A stretch of 64,000 nt of DNA from an uncultured Clostridia bacterium (lineage in GTDB: Bacteria; Bacillota; Clostridia; Oscillospirales; Oscillospiraceae): NCBI GenBank assembly GCA_946411835.1, contig CAMKFK010000003.1, positions 1 to 64,000 on the forward strand, given 5' to 3'. Positions 18,208 through 27,528 of this stretch are shown here, piece after piece (position 1 is the first letter of the stretch; each line of letters begins with the position of its first letter). The translations under genes and the position numbers were made by a program. The notes under the pieces are model-generated. The model did no database searches. It was not told the DNA's origin and saw nothing but the letters and a program-made list of their open reading frames with translations.

Positions 18208-19403
18208 CTCTGATCGGAATCGGCGTCGGCGCCGACACACTGACCCGCGAGGCGTGGGAGGCTTTGGAGCAGGCGGAGCCGGTGCTCGGCGCGCGGCGTC
18301 TGCTCGAGAGCCTTCCGGCGGTGGAAGGGCAAACACGGCTTGCGGCGGCGCGCGCCGACGAGATCATGACGCTTCTCCGGGAGGTGGACGCGCCGCGCCC
18401 CTGCGTCGTCTTCAGCGGCGACACGGGCTTTCATTCGGGCGCGACGGGCCTGCTTGCGCTGCTGCGGGCGGAGGGCGTTCCCTTTCGGGTGTTGCCCGGC
18501 GTTTCCAGCGTGCAGCTGCTCGCGGCGCGCCTCGGCGAGCCGTGGCAGGACTGGTCGCTGTACTCCGCGCATGGCGCGGACTGCGACGTCGTGTCGGCGG
18601 TGATGGCGGGGAAGAGCGCGTTTTTCCTCACCGACGGCGCGCATACGCCGGCGGCGCTCTGCCGCGCGCTGACGGACGCGGGACTCGGCGCGCTGCGCGC
18701 TGCGGTGGGGGAGAACCTCTCCGGCATGAACGAGCGCGTCGTCATCGGGACGGCGGCGGCGTGCGCGGAGACGGCGTTTGCGCCGCTGTCCGTGCTGCTG
18801 GTGGACGCCGCGCCGCGCCCATATGCGCGCGCGGGCGGCATCCCGGACGAGGCGTTTGTCCGGGGCAACGTGCCGATGACCAAGCAGGAGGTGCGCGCCG
18901 CGATCCTCGCCAAGCTTGCCGTCATGGACGACGAAACCGTCTGGGATGTCGGCGCGGGGACGGGGAGCGTTTCGGTGGAGCTGGCGCTTGCGGCGCGTTG
19001 CGGCCGCGTCTTCGCGGTGGAGCAGCGGGACGAGGCCTGCGCGCTGATCGAGCGGAACCGCGCGCGCTTCGGCGCGTGGAACCTGCGCGTGACGCGCGGC
19101 AGAGCGCCGGAGGCGCTGGCGGAGCTGCCCGCGCCGGACGCCGTGTTCATCGGCGGCAGCGGGGGCGCGCTGCCCGGGATCGTGGACGCGGCGCTTGCCA
19201 AAAACCCCGACGCGCGGCTGTGCGCGTCCGCCGTCGCGCTGGAAACGCTGTCGGCGGCGCTGGCGGCGTTTTCCGCGCGCGGGCTGGAAACGGAGGTCAC
19301 GCAGCTCTCGGTCGCCCGCGCGAAGCCGGGCGCGCGGCTGCATCTGCTGCTGGCCAACAACCCCGTGTTCCTCCTGACCGCCCGGCGGGAGGGGGAGGCG
19401 TGA
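18198..19403 (+). CDS. cbiET: Fused CbiE-CbiT: precorrin-6Y C5,15-methyltransferase (decarboxylating)
   Basis: 401 residues. Residues 1-200 are the CbiE tetrapyrrole methylase (VTLIGIGVG, FSGDTGFHSGA, LPGVSSVQLLAA). Residues about 213-401 are CbiT (GNVPMTKQEVRA, then the SAM motif VWDVGAGTGSVSVE and FIGGSGG). Together they methylate C-5 and C-15 and decarboxylate the C-12 acetate. The fusion is the common CobL-type arrangement. Overlaps cbiJ by ten bases. Confidence 0.95.
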   Translation: MQVTLIGIGVGADTLTREAWEALEQAEPVLGARRLLESLPAVEGQTRLAAARADEIMTLLREVDAPRPCVVFSGDTGFHSGATGLLALLRAEGVPFRVLPGVSSVQLLAARLGEPWQDWSLYSAHGADCDVVSAVMAGKSAFFLTDGAHTPAALCRALTDAGLGALRAAVGENLSGMNERVVIGTAAACAETAFAPLSVLLVDAAPRPYARAGGIPDEAFVRGNVPMTKQEVRAAILAKLAVMDDETVWDVGAGTGSVSVELALAARCGRVFAVEQRDEACALIERNRARFGAWNLRVTRGRAPEALAELPAPDAVFIGGSGGALPGIVDAALAKNPDARLCASAVALETLSAALAAFSARGLETEVTQLSVARAKPGARLHLLLANNPVFLLTARREGEA

Positions 19404-20761
19404 TCCGCGTTCTGGTCGCCGCGCCCGCCTCGGGCTGCGGGAAGACGACGGTCGCCTGCGCGCTGCTGCGCGCGCTGCAGGAACGGGGGCTTGCGCCCTG
19501 CGCGTTCAAGTGCGGTCCGGATTACATCGACCCGATGTACCACCGCGCGATCCTCGGCGTCGAGAGCCGCAACCTCGACCTGTTCCTGAGCGACGAGACG
19601 CGCCTCAAGGCGCTCTTTGCCGACGCCTGCCGGGGACACGGCGCGGCGGTGGTCGAGGGCGCAATGGGCTTTTACGACGGACTCGGCGGCACGACGTCGC
19701 GCGCGAGCGCGTGGCACGTCGCGCGCACGCTGGCGCTGCCCGTGCTGCTGGCGCTGCCCGCGCGCGGCGCGAGCCTGACGCTGGCGGCGACGGTGCGCGG
19801 CCTGCGGGAGTTCCGCGCGGACAGCCGCATTGCGGGCGTGGTGCTCAACGAGTGCTCCGACGCGCTATGCAAGACGCTTGCGAGCGCCATTGAGCGGGAG
19901 ACGGGCGTCCCGGTGCTCGGCTGTCTGCCCCGGCTGGACGCCGCCCGCGTCGAGAGCCGCCATCTCGGGCTTCTGACCGCGCGGGAGATCGACGGTCTGG
20001 ACGAGCGCCTGACGGCGCTTGCCCGCGCCTTTGAAACGTCCGTCGATATGGCGCGCCTGCTCGCGCTTTTCGACGGCGCCGCGCCCGCCGCGCCGGAGCC
20101 GGACGCGCCGCGCGCGATACGCTGCCGCGTGGCGGCGGCGCGGGACGAGGCGTTCTGCTTCACCTACGCGGAGACGATGGAGACCTTCGCCCGCCTGGGC
20201 GCGGAGGTCGTGTTTTTCAGCCCGCTGCGCGATACGGCGCTTCCGGAGCGGACAAGCGCGCTGTACCTGCCCGGCGGCTATCCCGAGCTTTACGCGCGCC
20301 GCCTCGCGGAAAACGAAGCGATGCGCCGTGCCGTAGCGTCGGCGGTGCGCGGCGGGATGCCGACCGTCGCGGAGTGCGGCGGCTTCCTCTACCTCGGCGC
20401 GGCGCTGTGCGACGGGACGGGGACGCCGTACCCGATGGCGGGCGTGCTGCCCGGCTGTGCGGCGGACGCAGGCAAGCCGGTGCGCTTCGGTTACGCGACG
20501 CTGACCGCCCCGCGAGACAGCCTGCTCTTCCGCGCGGGGGAGGCGGTCCCCGTCCACGAGTTCCACCATTGGGACTCGACCCAAAACGGCGACGCCTTTT
20601 TGTTGGAAAAGCCCGTCGGCGGTCGCGCGTGGCGCGGCGGATACGCGAGCGAAACGCTGTACGCGGCGTTTCCGCACCTCTATTTCGCGGGACGTCCCGC
20701 GCTTGCGGAGCGGTTCCTCGCCGCTGCGGAGCGATATGGAGCGATGCATGGAATTATGTAA
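19400..20761 (+). CDS. cbiA: Cobyrinate a,c-diamide synthase
   Basis: 453 residues, GTG start in a GTGA overlap with cbiET. N-terminal P-loop ASGCGKTT with FKCGPDYIDP and EGAMGFYDGL; C-terminal class I glutamine amidotransferase with the nucleophile in AECGGFLYLG and the HEFHHWD histidine. Amidates the a and c side chains using glutamine and ATP. Confidence 0.96.
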   Translation: MIRVLVAAPASGCGKTTVACALLRALQERGLAPCAFKCGPDYIDPMYHRAILGVESRNLDLFLSDETRLKALFADACRGHGAAVVEGAMGFYDGLGGTTSRASAWHVARTLALPVLLALPARGASLTLAATVRGLREFRADSRIAGVVLNECSDALCKTLASAIERETGVPVLGCLPRLDAARVESRHLGLLTAREIDGLDERLTALARAFETSVDMARLLALFDGAAPAAPEPDAPRAIRCRVAAARDEAFCFTYAETMETFARLGAEVVFFSPLRDTALPERTSALYLPGGYPELYARRLAENEAMRRAVASAVRGGMPTVAECGGFLYLGAALCDGTGTPYPMAGVLPGCAADAGKPVRFGYATLTAPRDSLLFRAGEAVPVHEFHHWDSTQNGDAFLLEKPVGGRAWRGGYASETLYAAFPHLYFAGRPALAERFLAAAERYGAMHGIM

Positions 20762-21806
20762 ACTACTGAAAGAAATCACGCCGCCGGATGAGGCGGCGCG
20801 CGCCGCCGCGCGGCGGCGCTGGGACGAGTGCGCGAAGCCGCTGGGCAGCCTCGGACGGCTGGAAACGGCAATCTGCGACGTTGCGGCGCTGACGGGCGAC
20901 GCGGCGAACGTCGCGCTTTCGCCGCGCGCGGTGTTCGTGCTGTGCGCGGACAACGGCGTGGCGGCGCGGGGCGTGACGCAGACGGACAGCGGCGTGACGG
21001 CCGCCGTGACGCGGGCGCTTGCGCGCGGCAGAACCTCCGTGTGCCGGATGGCGGAGACGGCGCGCTGCCGCGTCGTGCCCGTGGACATGGGGGTGCGGGA
21101 CTTTCCCGGCTGCGACGGCGTGCTCGGCCGCCGCGTCGGCAACGGCACGGCGGACATGACCGAGGGCGCGGCGATGACCCGCGCGCAGGCGGAGACGGCA
21201 ATCATGACGGGCATGGAGCTGGCGCGCGCGGAAGCGGCGCGCGGCACGCGGCTGCTGGCGGCGGGGGAGATGGGTATCGGCAACACGACCACCGCCTCGG
21301 CGCTGGCGGCGGTGCTGCTGGACCGTGACTCGGACGAGGTGACGGGGCGCGGCGCCGGGCTGTCCGACGAGGGGCTCGCGCGCAAGCGTGCGGCGATCCG
21401 GCGCGCCGTCGCGGTCAACCGCCCGGACCCGCAGGACGCGCTGGACGCGCTTGCCAAGCTCGGCGGCTTCGACCTCGCGGGCATGTGCGGACTGTTCCTC
21501 GGCGGCGCGCGCCATCGCGTGCCGGTGCTGCTCGACGGGTTTCCCAGTGCGGTGGCGGCGCTGTGCGCGGCGCGCCTGTGTCCCAATGCGGTCAAGGCGA
21601 TGCTCGCCAGCCACGTTTCCGCCGAACCGGCGGGGGAGCTGGTGCTGCGTGCGCTGGGCAAAAGGCCGCTCATCACGGCGGACATGCGCCTCGGCGAGGG
21701 CACGGGCGCGGTGGCGGCGATGCCGCTGCTCGACATGGCGCTGGCGGTCTACCGGGATTGCTATACCTTCGCGGAGGGCGGCATCGCGCCGTACAAGCCG
21801 CTGTGA
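20748..21806 (+). CDS. cobT: Nicotinate-nucleotide-dimethylbenzimidazole phosphoribosyltransferase
   Basis: 352 residues, starting MELCKLLKEITPPD at an ATG that overlaps cbiA by 14 bases. Motifs: KPLGSLGRLE near residue 37, ADNGVAARGV, GEMGIGNTTTASA, and the C-terminal RLGEGTGAV containing the catalytic glutamate. It activates the lower-ligand base for the nucleotide loop. Confidence 0.95.
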   Translation: MELCKLLKEITPPDEAARAAARRRWDECAKPLGSLGRLETAICDVAALTGDAANVALSPRAVFVLCADNGVAARGVTQTDSGVTAAVTRALARGRTSVCRMAETARCRVVPVDMGVRDFPGCDGVLGRRVGNGTADMTEGAAMTRAQAETAIMTGMELARAEAARGTRLLAAGEMGIGNTTTASALAAVLLDRDSDEVTGRGAGLSDEGLARKRAAIRRAVAVNRPDPQDALDALAKLGGFDLAGMCGLFLGGARHRVPVLLDGFPSAVAALCAARLCPNAVKAMLASHVSAEPAGELVLRALGKRPLITADMRLGEGTGAVAAMPLLDMALAVYRDCYTFAEGGIAPYKPL

Positions 21807-22333
21807 CGGTCCTGGTGGTCGGCGGCGCGGCGAGCGGCAAGAGCGCCTATGCGGAGGAATTGCTGTGCCGCCTTTCCGGGAACGCGCCGCGCATCTATCT
21901 TGCTGCGATGCGCCCCTTCGGCGCGGAAGCGGAGGCGCGCGTTCAAAGGCACCGCGCCGCGCGCGCGTCGTACGGTTTTCAGACGATGGAATGTTATGTA
22001 AACTTAAAGCGCGCCGCCGTCCCATCCGGCGCCGCCGTGCTGCTCGAGGATGTCGGAAACCTCTGTGCCAACGAGCTGTACGACGGCGCGGGGAGCGGCG
22101 ACGGCGCGGCGGATGCGATTGTGGACGGCGTCGCGGCGCTGCAGGCGCGCTGCGCCGCGCTGGTGATCGTCTCGAATGAGGTCGGCTCCGGCGGCGCACG
22201 CTACGCGGGCGACACCCTGCGCTATCTCCGGACGCTGGGCGAGGTCAACCGGCGCCTTGCCGCGCGCGCGGACGCGGTCTGCGAGGTCGCCTGCGGGATC
22301 GCGGCGTATTACAAGGGGGAGGAACCGCGCTGA
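21803..22333 (+). CDS. cobU: Adenosylcobinamide kinase/adenosylcobinamide-phosphate guanylyltransferase
   Basis: 176 residues, GTG start in a GTGA overlap with cobT. P-loop GGAASGKSAYAE (residues 6-17), the RVQRHRAAR segment with the histidine that accepts GMP, LLEDVGNLCANE, and SNEVGSG. Full-length CobU. A second, minimal paralogue lies after cobS. Confidence 0.93.
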   Translation: MTVLVVGGAASGKSAYAEELLCRLSGNAPRIYLAAMRPFGAEAEARVQRHRAARASYGFQTMECYVNLKRAAVPSGAAVLLEDVGNLCANELYDGAGSGDGAADAIVDGVAALQARCAALVIVSNEVGSGGARYAGDTLRYLRTLGEVNRRLAARADAVCEVACGIAAYYKGEEPR

Positions 22334-23112
22334 TGTGGGTTTTGGAGACGGTCGCGGTGGCGTTCGGCATGTATTCGGCGCTGCCGACGCCGCGCGTGGA
22401 CTGGAACGGGAAGAATATGCGCTACGCGCTTGCGGCGTTTCCGCTGGTCGGCGCGGCGCTGGGGCTGGCGTGGTGGGGCGCCTGCGCGGTTTGCGCGGCG
22501 CTCGCCCTGCCGCTGGTGCTGCGGGGCGCGCTGCTGTGCGTCCTGCCTGCGCTCGTCACCGGCGGGATCCATCTCGACGGCTACGCCGACGTGTCCGACG
22601 CGCTCGCAAGTCACGCCGCGCCGGAGAAGAAGCGCTCGATCCTGCGCGACCCGCACGTCGGTGCGTTTGCCGTGATCCGCCTGTGCGCGTACTTTGTCGC
22701 GTACTTCGCCCTGTGCTGTGTCTTTGAGCCGACGGACGGGGCGCTGTGGAGCGTGGGCTGCGGCTTCGTGCTCTCCCGCGCGCTCTCCGCTCTGGCACTG
22801 ACCGTGTTTCCGATTGCGGAGGGCTCCGCCCTTGCGCGGACGTTTGCCTCGGCGGCGGACCGGAAACGGACGCGCGCGATTTTGTCGGGCGTGGCGGGCG
22901 CGTGTCTCGCGGGGATATTCCTGCGCGGCGGGAAAACGGCGTTTCTTTTCGCGGCGGCCGCTTCGCTGGCAGTTACCGGACGCTATGCCGTCACGGTGCG
23001 GAAGCATTTTGGCGGCGCGTCCGGGGACCTCGCGGGCTGGTTCGTGGTGAAGCTGGAGCTTTGGCTGTTGGCGGCGCCGGCCGTGGTGCCGTATGTGGAG
23101 AGGGTGCTATGA
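22333..23112 (+). CDS. cobS: Adenosylcobinamide-GDP ribazoletransferase (cobalamin synthase)
   Basis: 259 residues, mostly hydrophobic, six or so membrane helices. Shows MYSALPTPRVDW near the N-terminus and the conserved acidic segment TGGIHLDGYADVSDALASH with RKRSILRDPHVGAF-like EKKRSILRDPHVGAF. Joins alpha-ribazole to AdoCbi-GDP at the membrane. One-base overlap (TGATG) with cobU. Confidence 0.95.
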   Translation: MWVLETVAVAFGMYSALPTPRVDWNGKNMRYALAAFPLVGAALGLAWWGACAVCAALALPLVLRGALLCVLPALVTGGIHLDGYADVSDALASHAAPEKKRSILRDPHVGAFAVIRLCAYFVAYFALCCVFEPTDGALWSVGCGFVLSRALSALALTVFPIAEGSALARTFASAADRKRTRAILSGVAGACLAGIFLRGGKTAFLFAAAASLAVTGRYAVTVRKHFGGASGDLAGWFVVKLELWLLAAPAVVPYVERVL

Positions 23113-23444
23113 TTTTGATTACAGGGCCGCTGTTCAGCGGCAAGCGCGACGCCGCGAAGCGGCTGCTGGGCTGCGACGACGCGGCGCTCGCGCGGCGCGC
23201 CGTCTGCGACGCGCAGGAGCTGGCGCGGGAGCGCGCGGACGTGGAGGCGCTGGCGGACGAGCTGGCGCGGTACGAGGTCGTGACCGCCGCCGAGGTTGGC
23301 GGCGGCGTCGTGCCGCTTGACCCGCGGGAGCGCGCCGCGCGGGAGCGCGCGGGACGGCTCGCCTGCCTGCTCGCGGCGCGGGCGGACGCTGTCGTGCGCG
23401 TGTTCTGCGGCATCCCGACGGTCATCAAGGGGGAGCTGCCATGA
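23109..23444 (+). CDS. Minimal CobU-like P-loop protein
   Basis: 111 residues. The N-terminus GPLFSGKRDAA (residues 6-16) is a CobU-type P-loop. The C-terminal part (VGGGVVPLDPRERAARE, then CGIPTVIKG) matches the end of CobU. The central region with the GMP-accepting histidine is missing, and the protein contains no histidine at all. It therefore cannot use the CobU guanylyl-transfer mechanism as known; it might be a kinase-only or regulatory remnant. It overlaps cobS and cobC by four bases, and the intact frame and coupling argue that it is expressed. Confidence 0.75.
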   Translation: MILITGPLFSGKRDAAKRLLGCDDAALARRAVCDAQELARERADVEALADELARYEVVTAAEVGGGVVPLDPRERAARERAGRLACLLAARADAVVRVFCGIPTVIKGELP

Positions 23445-24049
23445 CGATCTGGCTCCTGCGCCATGGGCGCACGGCGTTCAACGACGAGCGCCGCTATCAG
23501 GGGCAGCTGGATATCCCGCTGTCCCCGGCGGGCGCGGCGGAGCTGCGCGTGGCGGAGCTTGCGCCGGAGCGCGTGTTCGTTTCGCCCCTGTGCCGCGCGC
23601 GGCAGACCGCGCGCCTTGTGTTCCCGACCGCCGCACAGACGGTGGTCGACGACTTTGCCGAGATGGACTTCGGCGACTTTGACGGGCGCACCGCCGACGA
23701 GATGGCGCACGACGCGGCGTTTCGCGCGTGGGTGGACGGGAACTGCACCGCCGCCTGTCCCAACGGCGAGCGCCGCGCGGACTTTTGCGCGCGCACCTGC
23801 GCGGCGTTCGAGCGCGTGCTGCTGGGAGAGGTGGAGCGTCAGGCGAAAGACCTTGTCATTGTCGCCCACGGCGGGACGCTGCGCGCGGTCATGGAGCGCT
23901 GCGCCCTGCCGGAGCGCGACTATTTCGACTGGATGTGCGGCAATGGCTGCGGCTATCGGCTCGACTGGGACGAAACGCTCTGGCGCGCGCGGCGGAGGCT
24001 GCGTCTGGTCGGGCGGCTGTGCTTTGCGCGGGAGGCCGGGACATGCTGA
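23441..24049 (+). CDS. cobC: Histidine phosphatase, probable alpha-ribazole-5'-phosphate phosphatase
   Basis: 202 residues. LLRHGRTAFNDERRYQG (catalytic histidine H8) and a later VAHGGTLRAV (second histidine) define the phosphoglycerate-mutase-like fold; SPLCRARQTA and EMDFGDFDGR are typical of CobC. Removes the phosphate from alpha-ribazole-P or cobalamin-P. Specificity is inferred from the operon. Confidence 0.88.
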   Translation: MTIWLLRHGRTAFNDERRYQGQLDIPLSPAGAAELRVAELAPERVFVSPLCRARQTARLVFPTAAQTVVDDFAEMDFGDFDGRTADEMAHDAAFRAWVDGNCTAACPNGERRADFCARTCAAFERVLLGEVERQAKDLVIVAHGGTLRAVMERCALPERDYFDWMCGNGCGYRLDWDETLWRARRRLRLVGRLCFAREAGTC

Positions 24050-25011
24050 TCCTGTGCGCGGTACTCCTCGGATTCGCGCTGGACCTGCTCTTCGGCGACC
24101 CCGCGTGGCTGCCGCATCCCGTCGTCGTCATGGGGCGGTACATTGCGTGGTTCGAGCGCGCCGTCCGTCCGCGCTTCCCGCAGACGCGGCGGGGCGAGCT
24201 TTGGGGCGGCGCGCTGCTGGCGGTCTCGCTGCCGGTGCTGACGCTGGCGCTGACGCTTTCGGCGTGCCGGTTGGCGCGGCGCGTCCATCCGTGGGCGGAG
24301 CTTGCGCTTCAGACCCTCTGGTGCGCGCAGGCGCTCGCCTCGCGGGGGCTTGCGGCGGAGAGCCGCCGCGTCCATGCCGCGCTGAAAAGCGGCGACCTCA
24401 GCGCGGCGCGCGCGGCGGTGGCGCGCATCGTCGGGCGCGACGTGGAGCGCCTCGACGCCGAGGGCGTGGCAAAGGCGGCGGTGGAGACGGTCGCGGAGAA
24501 TTTTACCGACGGCGTCGCCGCACCGCTGCTGTGCATGACGGTCTTCGGCGCGCCGCTGGCGCTGACCTGCAAGGCAATCAACACCATGGACAGCATGGTG
24601 GGCTACAGGAGCGAGCGATACCTGTATTTCGGACGCGCGGCGGCGCGGCTGGACGACGCGGCAAACTGGCTCCCGTCCCGCGTGGCGGCGCTCTTCTGGA
24701 TCGCCGCCGCCGGGCTGACGGGACACGCCGCCGCGTCCGCGCTTCGCGTCTGGCAGCGCGACGCGCGCCGTCACGCCAGCCCGAACGCCGGACAGACGGA
24801 GAGCGCCTGCGCGGGCGCGCTTGGCGTACAGCTCGGCGGCGCGGCGTGGTACTTCGGCAGGCGGTACGAGAAGGCGACGCTGGGCGACGCGAGCCGTCCC
24901 TGCGAGCCGGAGGATATCCTGCGCGCGAACCGCATGATGTACTGCGCGGGCGCGCTGCTGCTTTTCGCGTGCGCGGCGGCGCGGCTTTTGGCATTGAGGT
25001 GGATGGGATGA
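24043..25011 (+). CDS. cbiB: Adenosylcobinamide-phosphate synthase
   Basis: 322 residues, integral membrane. DLLFGDPAWLPHPVVVMG at the start, VAENFTDGVAAPLL, INTMDSMVGY and SPNAGQTESACAGALGVQLGG are the CbiB signatures. Attaches (R)-1-amino-2-propanol phosphate to cobyric acid. Seven-base overlap with cobC and four with cobD. Confidence 0.95.
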   Translation: MLILCAVLLGFALDLLFGDPAWLPHPVVVMGRYIAWFERAVRPRFPQTRRGELWGGALLAVSLPVLTLALTLSACRLARRVHPWAELALQTLWCAQALASRGLAAESRRVHAALKSGDLSAARAAVARIVGRDVERLDAEGVAKAAVETVAENFTDGVAAPLLCMTVFGAPLALTCKAINTMDSMVGYRSERYLYFGRAAARLDDAANWLPSRVAALFWIAAAGLTGHAAASALRVWQRDARRHASPNAGQTESACAGALGVQLGGAAWYFGRRYEKATLGDASRPCEPEDILRANRMMYCAGALLLFACAAARLLALRWMG

Positions 25012-26054
25012 ATCGAACGCACGGCGGCGACTGGGCCGCCTTTGAACAGGAATACGGCGCGCCGCCGCTGGACTTTTCGGCGAGCGTCAGCCCGCTGGGC
25101 GTGCCGGAGGCGGTGCGCGCGGCGATCATCCGCGCCGCCTCGGCGGTGGACCGCTACCCGGACCCGGACTGCCGCGCTCTTCGCGCCGCCATCGCCGCGC
25201 GGGAGGGTGTCGCGCCCGAGCAGGTGCTTTGCGGCAACGGCGCGTCGGAGCTCATCTGGCGCGCGGCGCTCGCCGCGAGACCGGGGCGCGCGCTGCTCGC
25301 CGCGCCGTGCTTCGGCGAATACGAGGCGGCGCTGGAGGTGAGCGGCTGCGCACCGGTGCGCGTCCCCCTCGCCGAACCGTTTTTGCCGACGGAGGCGCTG
25401 CTGCAAGAAATTAACCATAATATAGACTTCGTGATATTATGCAACCCGAACAACCCGACCGGACAGCTCATTGCTCCGCCGCTCCTGCGCCGGATCATCG
25501 CGCGCTGCGCGGAGACGGGGACGCGCCTGCTGCTCGACGAGTGCTTCGCCGATTTCCTCGACGAGCCGGAGGCGCACACGGGCAAGGGGGAGCTGAGCGC
25601 GAACCCGCAGCTGCTGATCCTGCGGGCGTTTACGAAGTGCTGCGGCATGGCGGGCGTCCGGCTGGGGTACGCGCTCTGCGCGGACGCAGCGTTTCTGGAC
25701 GCGATGCGCCGCGCGGGGCCGCCGTGGACGGTTTCGACGCTCGCGCAGGCGGCGGGACTTGCCGCGCTGCGGGAGGAGGGCTACGCAGAGCGTCTGCGCG
25801 CGCTGATCCGCGCCGAGCGTCCGCGCCTTGCGGCGGCGCTGGCGGCGCTGGGGCTTCGCGTCGTACCGGGCGAGGCGAACTTCCTGCTGTTTCAAAGCCG
25901 GACGCCGCTGGACGCGCCCCTGCACGCGCGGGGGATCCTCCTGCGCAATTGCGCGGATTTCTGGCCCCTGGACGGGACGTGGTACCGCGCCGCCGTGCGT
26001 ACGCGGGCGGACAACGAGCGCCTGCTTGCGGCGCTTCGGGAGGTGTTGACGTGA
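25008..26054 (+). CDS. cobD: L-threonine-O-3-phosphate decarboxylase-type aminotransferase
   Basis: 348 residues, fold-type I PLP enzyme. HGGD at residues 5-8, LDFSASVSPLG, ILCNPNNPTGQL, LLDECFADF, and the PLP lysine in FTKCCGMAGVRLGYA. In cobalamin operons this family makes (R)-1-amino-2-propanol phosphate. The start is the ATGA overlap with cbiB. Histidinol-phosphate aminotransferase is the nearest alternative, but the operon decides for CobD. Confidence 0.9.
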   Translation: MNRTHGGDWAAFEQEYGAPPLDFSASVSPLGVPEAVRAAIIRAASAVDRYPDPDCRALRAAIAAREGVAPEQVLCGNGASELIWRAALAARPGRALLAAPCFGEYEAALEVSGCAPVRVPLAEPFLPTEALLQEINHNIDFVILCNPNNPTGQLIAPPLLRRIIARCAETGTRLLLDECFADFLDEPEAHTGKGELSANPQLLILRAFTKCCGMAGVRLGYALCADAAFLDAMRRAGPPWTVSTLAQAAGLAALREEGYAERLRALIRAERPRLAAALAALGLRVVPGEANFLLFQSRTPLDAPLHARGILLRNCADFWPLDGTWYRAAVRTRADNERLLAALREVLT

Positions 26055-27523
26055 GCGCAAGACGCATCATGGTGCAGGGCACGATGTCGGGTGTGGGCAA
26101 AAGCCTGCTGTGCACGGCGCTGTGCCGCATCCTCCGGCAGGACGGTCTGCGCGTTGCGCCGTTCAAGAGCCAGAACATGGCGCTCAACAGCTACGTGACC
26201 CGCGACGGACTGGAGCTTGGGCGCGCGCAGGTCGCACAGGCGGAGGCGGCGGGGCGCGAGCCGGACGTGCGCATGAACCCGATCCTGCTCAAGCCGTCGA
26301 GCGACGTGGGCAGCCAGGTGATCGTGAACGGCCGCTCACGCGGACAGATGACGGCGGCGGACTACCTTTCGTACAAAAAGCGGCTGATTCCCGAAATCAT
26401 GACGGCTTACGACAGCCTTGCGTCGGAGAACGACGTGATTGTGATCGAGGGCGCGGGCAGTCCCGCCGAGATCAACCTGCGCGAGAACGACGTCGTCAAC
26501 ATGGGGCTGGCGGAGCTGGTCAACGCGCCGGTGCTGCTGGCAGGCGACATTGATCGAGGCGGCGTGTTCGCGCAGCTCTGCGGCACGATGCTGCTGCTGT
26601 CGGCGGCGGAGCGCGCGCGGGTCAGGGGGCTGGTCGTCAACAAGTTTCGCGGCGACGCGGCGATCCTGCGCCCGGGCCTGCGGCAGCTGGAGGATTTGAC
26701 GGGCGTGGCGGTGCTCGGCGTCGTGCCGTATCTGCGCGTGGACGTCGACGACGAGGATTCGCTTGCGCCGAGACTTGGAAACGACGCCGCGCGCAAGCCG
26801 ATCGACATTGCGGTGATCCGCCTGCCGCACATCTCCAACTTCACGGACTTTGCGCCGCTGGAAATGCAGCCGATGCTGGGCGTGCGCTATGTGGAGCGCG
26901 CCGCGCGGCTGGGCACGCCGGACATGGTGATCCTGCCCGGCACCAAGAGCACGATGGACGATTTGCTGTGGCTGCGCGGGAACGGTCTGGAAGCGGCGGT
27001 GCGGCGACTTGCCGCGAACGGGACGCCGGTGCTCGGCGTTTGCGGCGGCTACCAGATGCTCGGCGAGCGCATTGACGACGCCGCCGGGATCGAAGGAGGC
27101 CTGAACAGCCTGCGCGGCATGGAGCTGCTGCCCTGCGTTACGGCGTTTCTGCCGGAGAAGACGCTCACGCGGGTGCGTGCGCGGGTGAACGGAGGGCCGC
27201 TGGACGGCGCCGCGCTGGACGGCTACGAGATACACATGGGCGCGACCGAAGCGCGCGGCGCGGCGTTCTGCGTGCTCGAGGGCGGCGCGGCGGAGGGCTG
27301 TCGGCAGGGGAACGTGTTCGGCACCTATCTCCACGGTCTGTTCGACAGCGGCGAGGCGGCGGAAAAGCTGTCGCTTTGGCTGTGCGAGCGCAAGGGAATG
27401 GCAAAAAGTCCCGCGACGGCGGAGCCGTGGCGGGACCACAAGGAGCGGCAGTACGACCTGCTCGCGCGGAACGTGCGCGCGGCGCTGGATATGGACGCGG
27501 TCTACCGCGCGATGGAGGAATAA
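26051..27523 (+). CDS. cbiP: Cobyric acid synthase
   Basis: 490 residues, GTG start overlapping cobD. N-terminal P-loop QGTMSGVGKSLL, FKSQNMALNSYVT, EGAGSPAEINLRENDVVNMG and GDIDRGGVFAQ; C-terminal amidotransferase with the cysteine in GVCGGYQMLG and the histidine in YLHGLFD. Amidates the b, d, e and g side chains. Confidence 0.96.
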   Translation: MSARRIMVQGTMSGVGKSLLCTALCRILRQDGLRVAPFKSQNMALNSYVTRDGLELGRAQVAQAEAAGREPDVRMNPILLKPSSDVGSQVIVNGRSRGQMTAADYLSYKKRLIPEIMTAYDSLASENDVIVIEGAGSPAEINLRENDVVNMGLAELVNAPVLLAGDIDRGGVFAQLCGTMLLLSAAERARVRGLVVNKFRGDAAILRPGLRQLEDLTGVAVLGVVPYLRVDVDDEDSLAPRLGNDAARKPIDIAVIRLPHISNFTDFAPLEMQPMLGVRYVERAARLGTPDMVILPGTKSTMDDLLWLRGNGLEAAVRRLAANGTPVLGVCGGYQMLGERIDDAAGIEGGLNSLRGMELLPCVTAFLPEKTLTRVRARVNGGPLDGAALDGYEIHMGATEARGAAFCVLEGGAAEGCRQGNVFGTYLHGLFDSGEAAEKLSLWLCERKGMAKSPATAEPWRDHKERQYDLLARNVRAALDMDAVYRAMEE

Positions 27524-27528
27524 GCCTG

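Noticed and set aside
18125-19399. Upstream extension of the cbiA frame to 18125 and of the cobD frame to 23463
   Set aside because: The added residues are Arg/Gly-rich shadow of cbiET and cobC. The family N-termini start exactly at the overlapping GTG and ATG codons.
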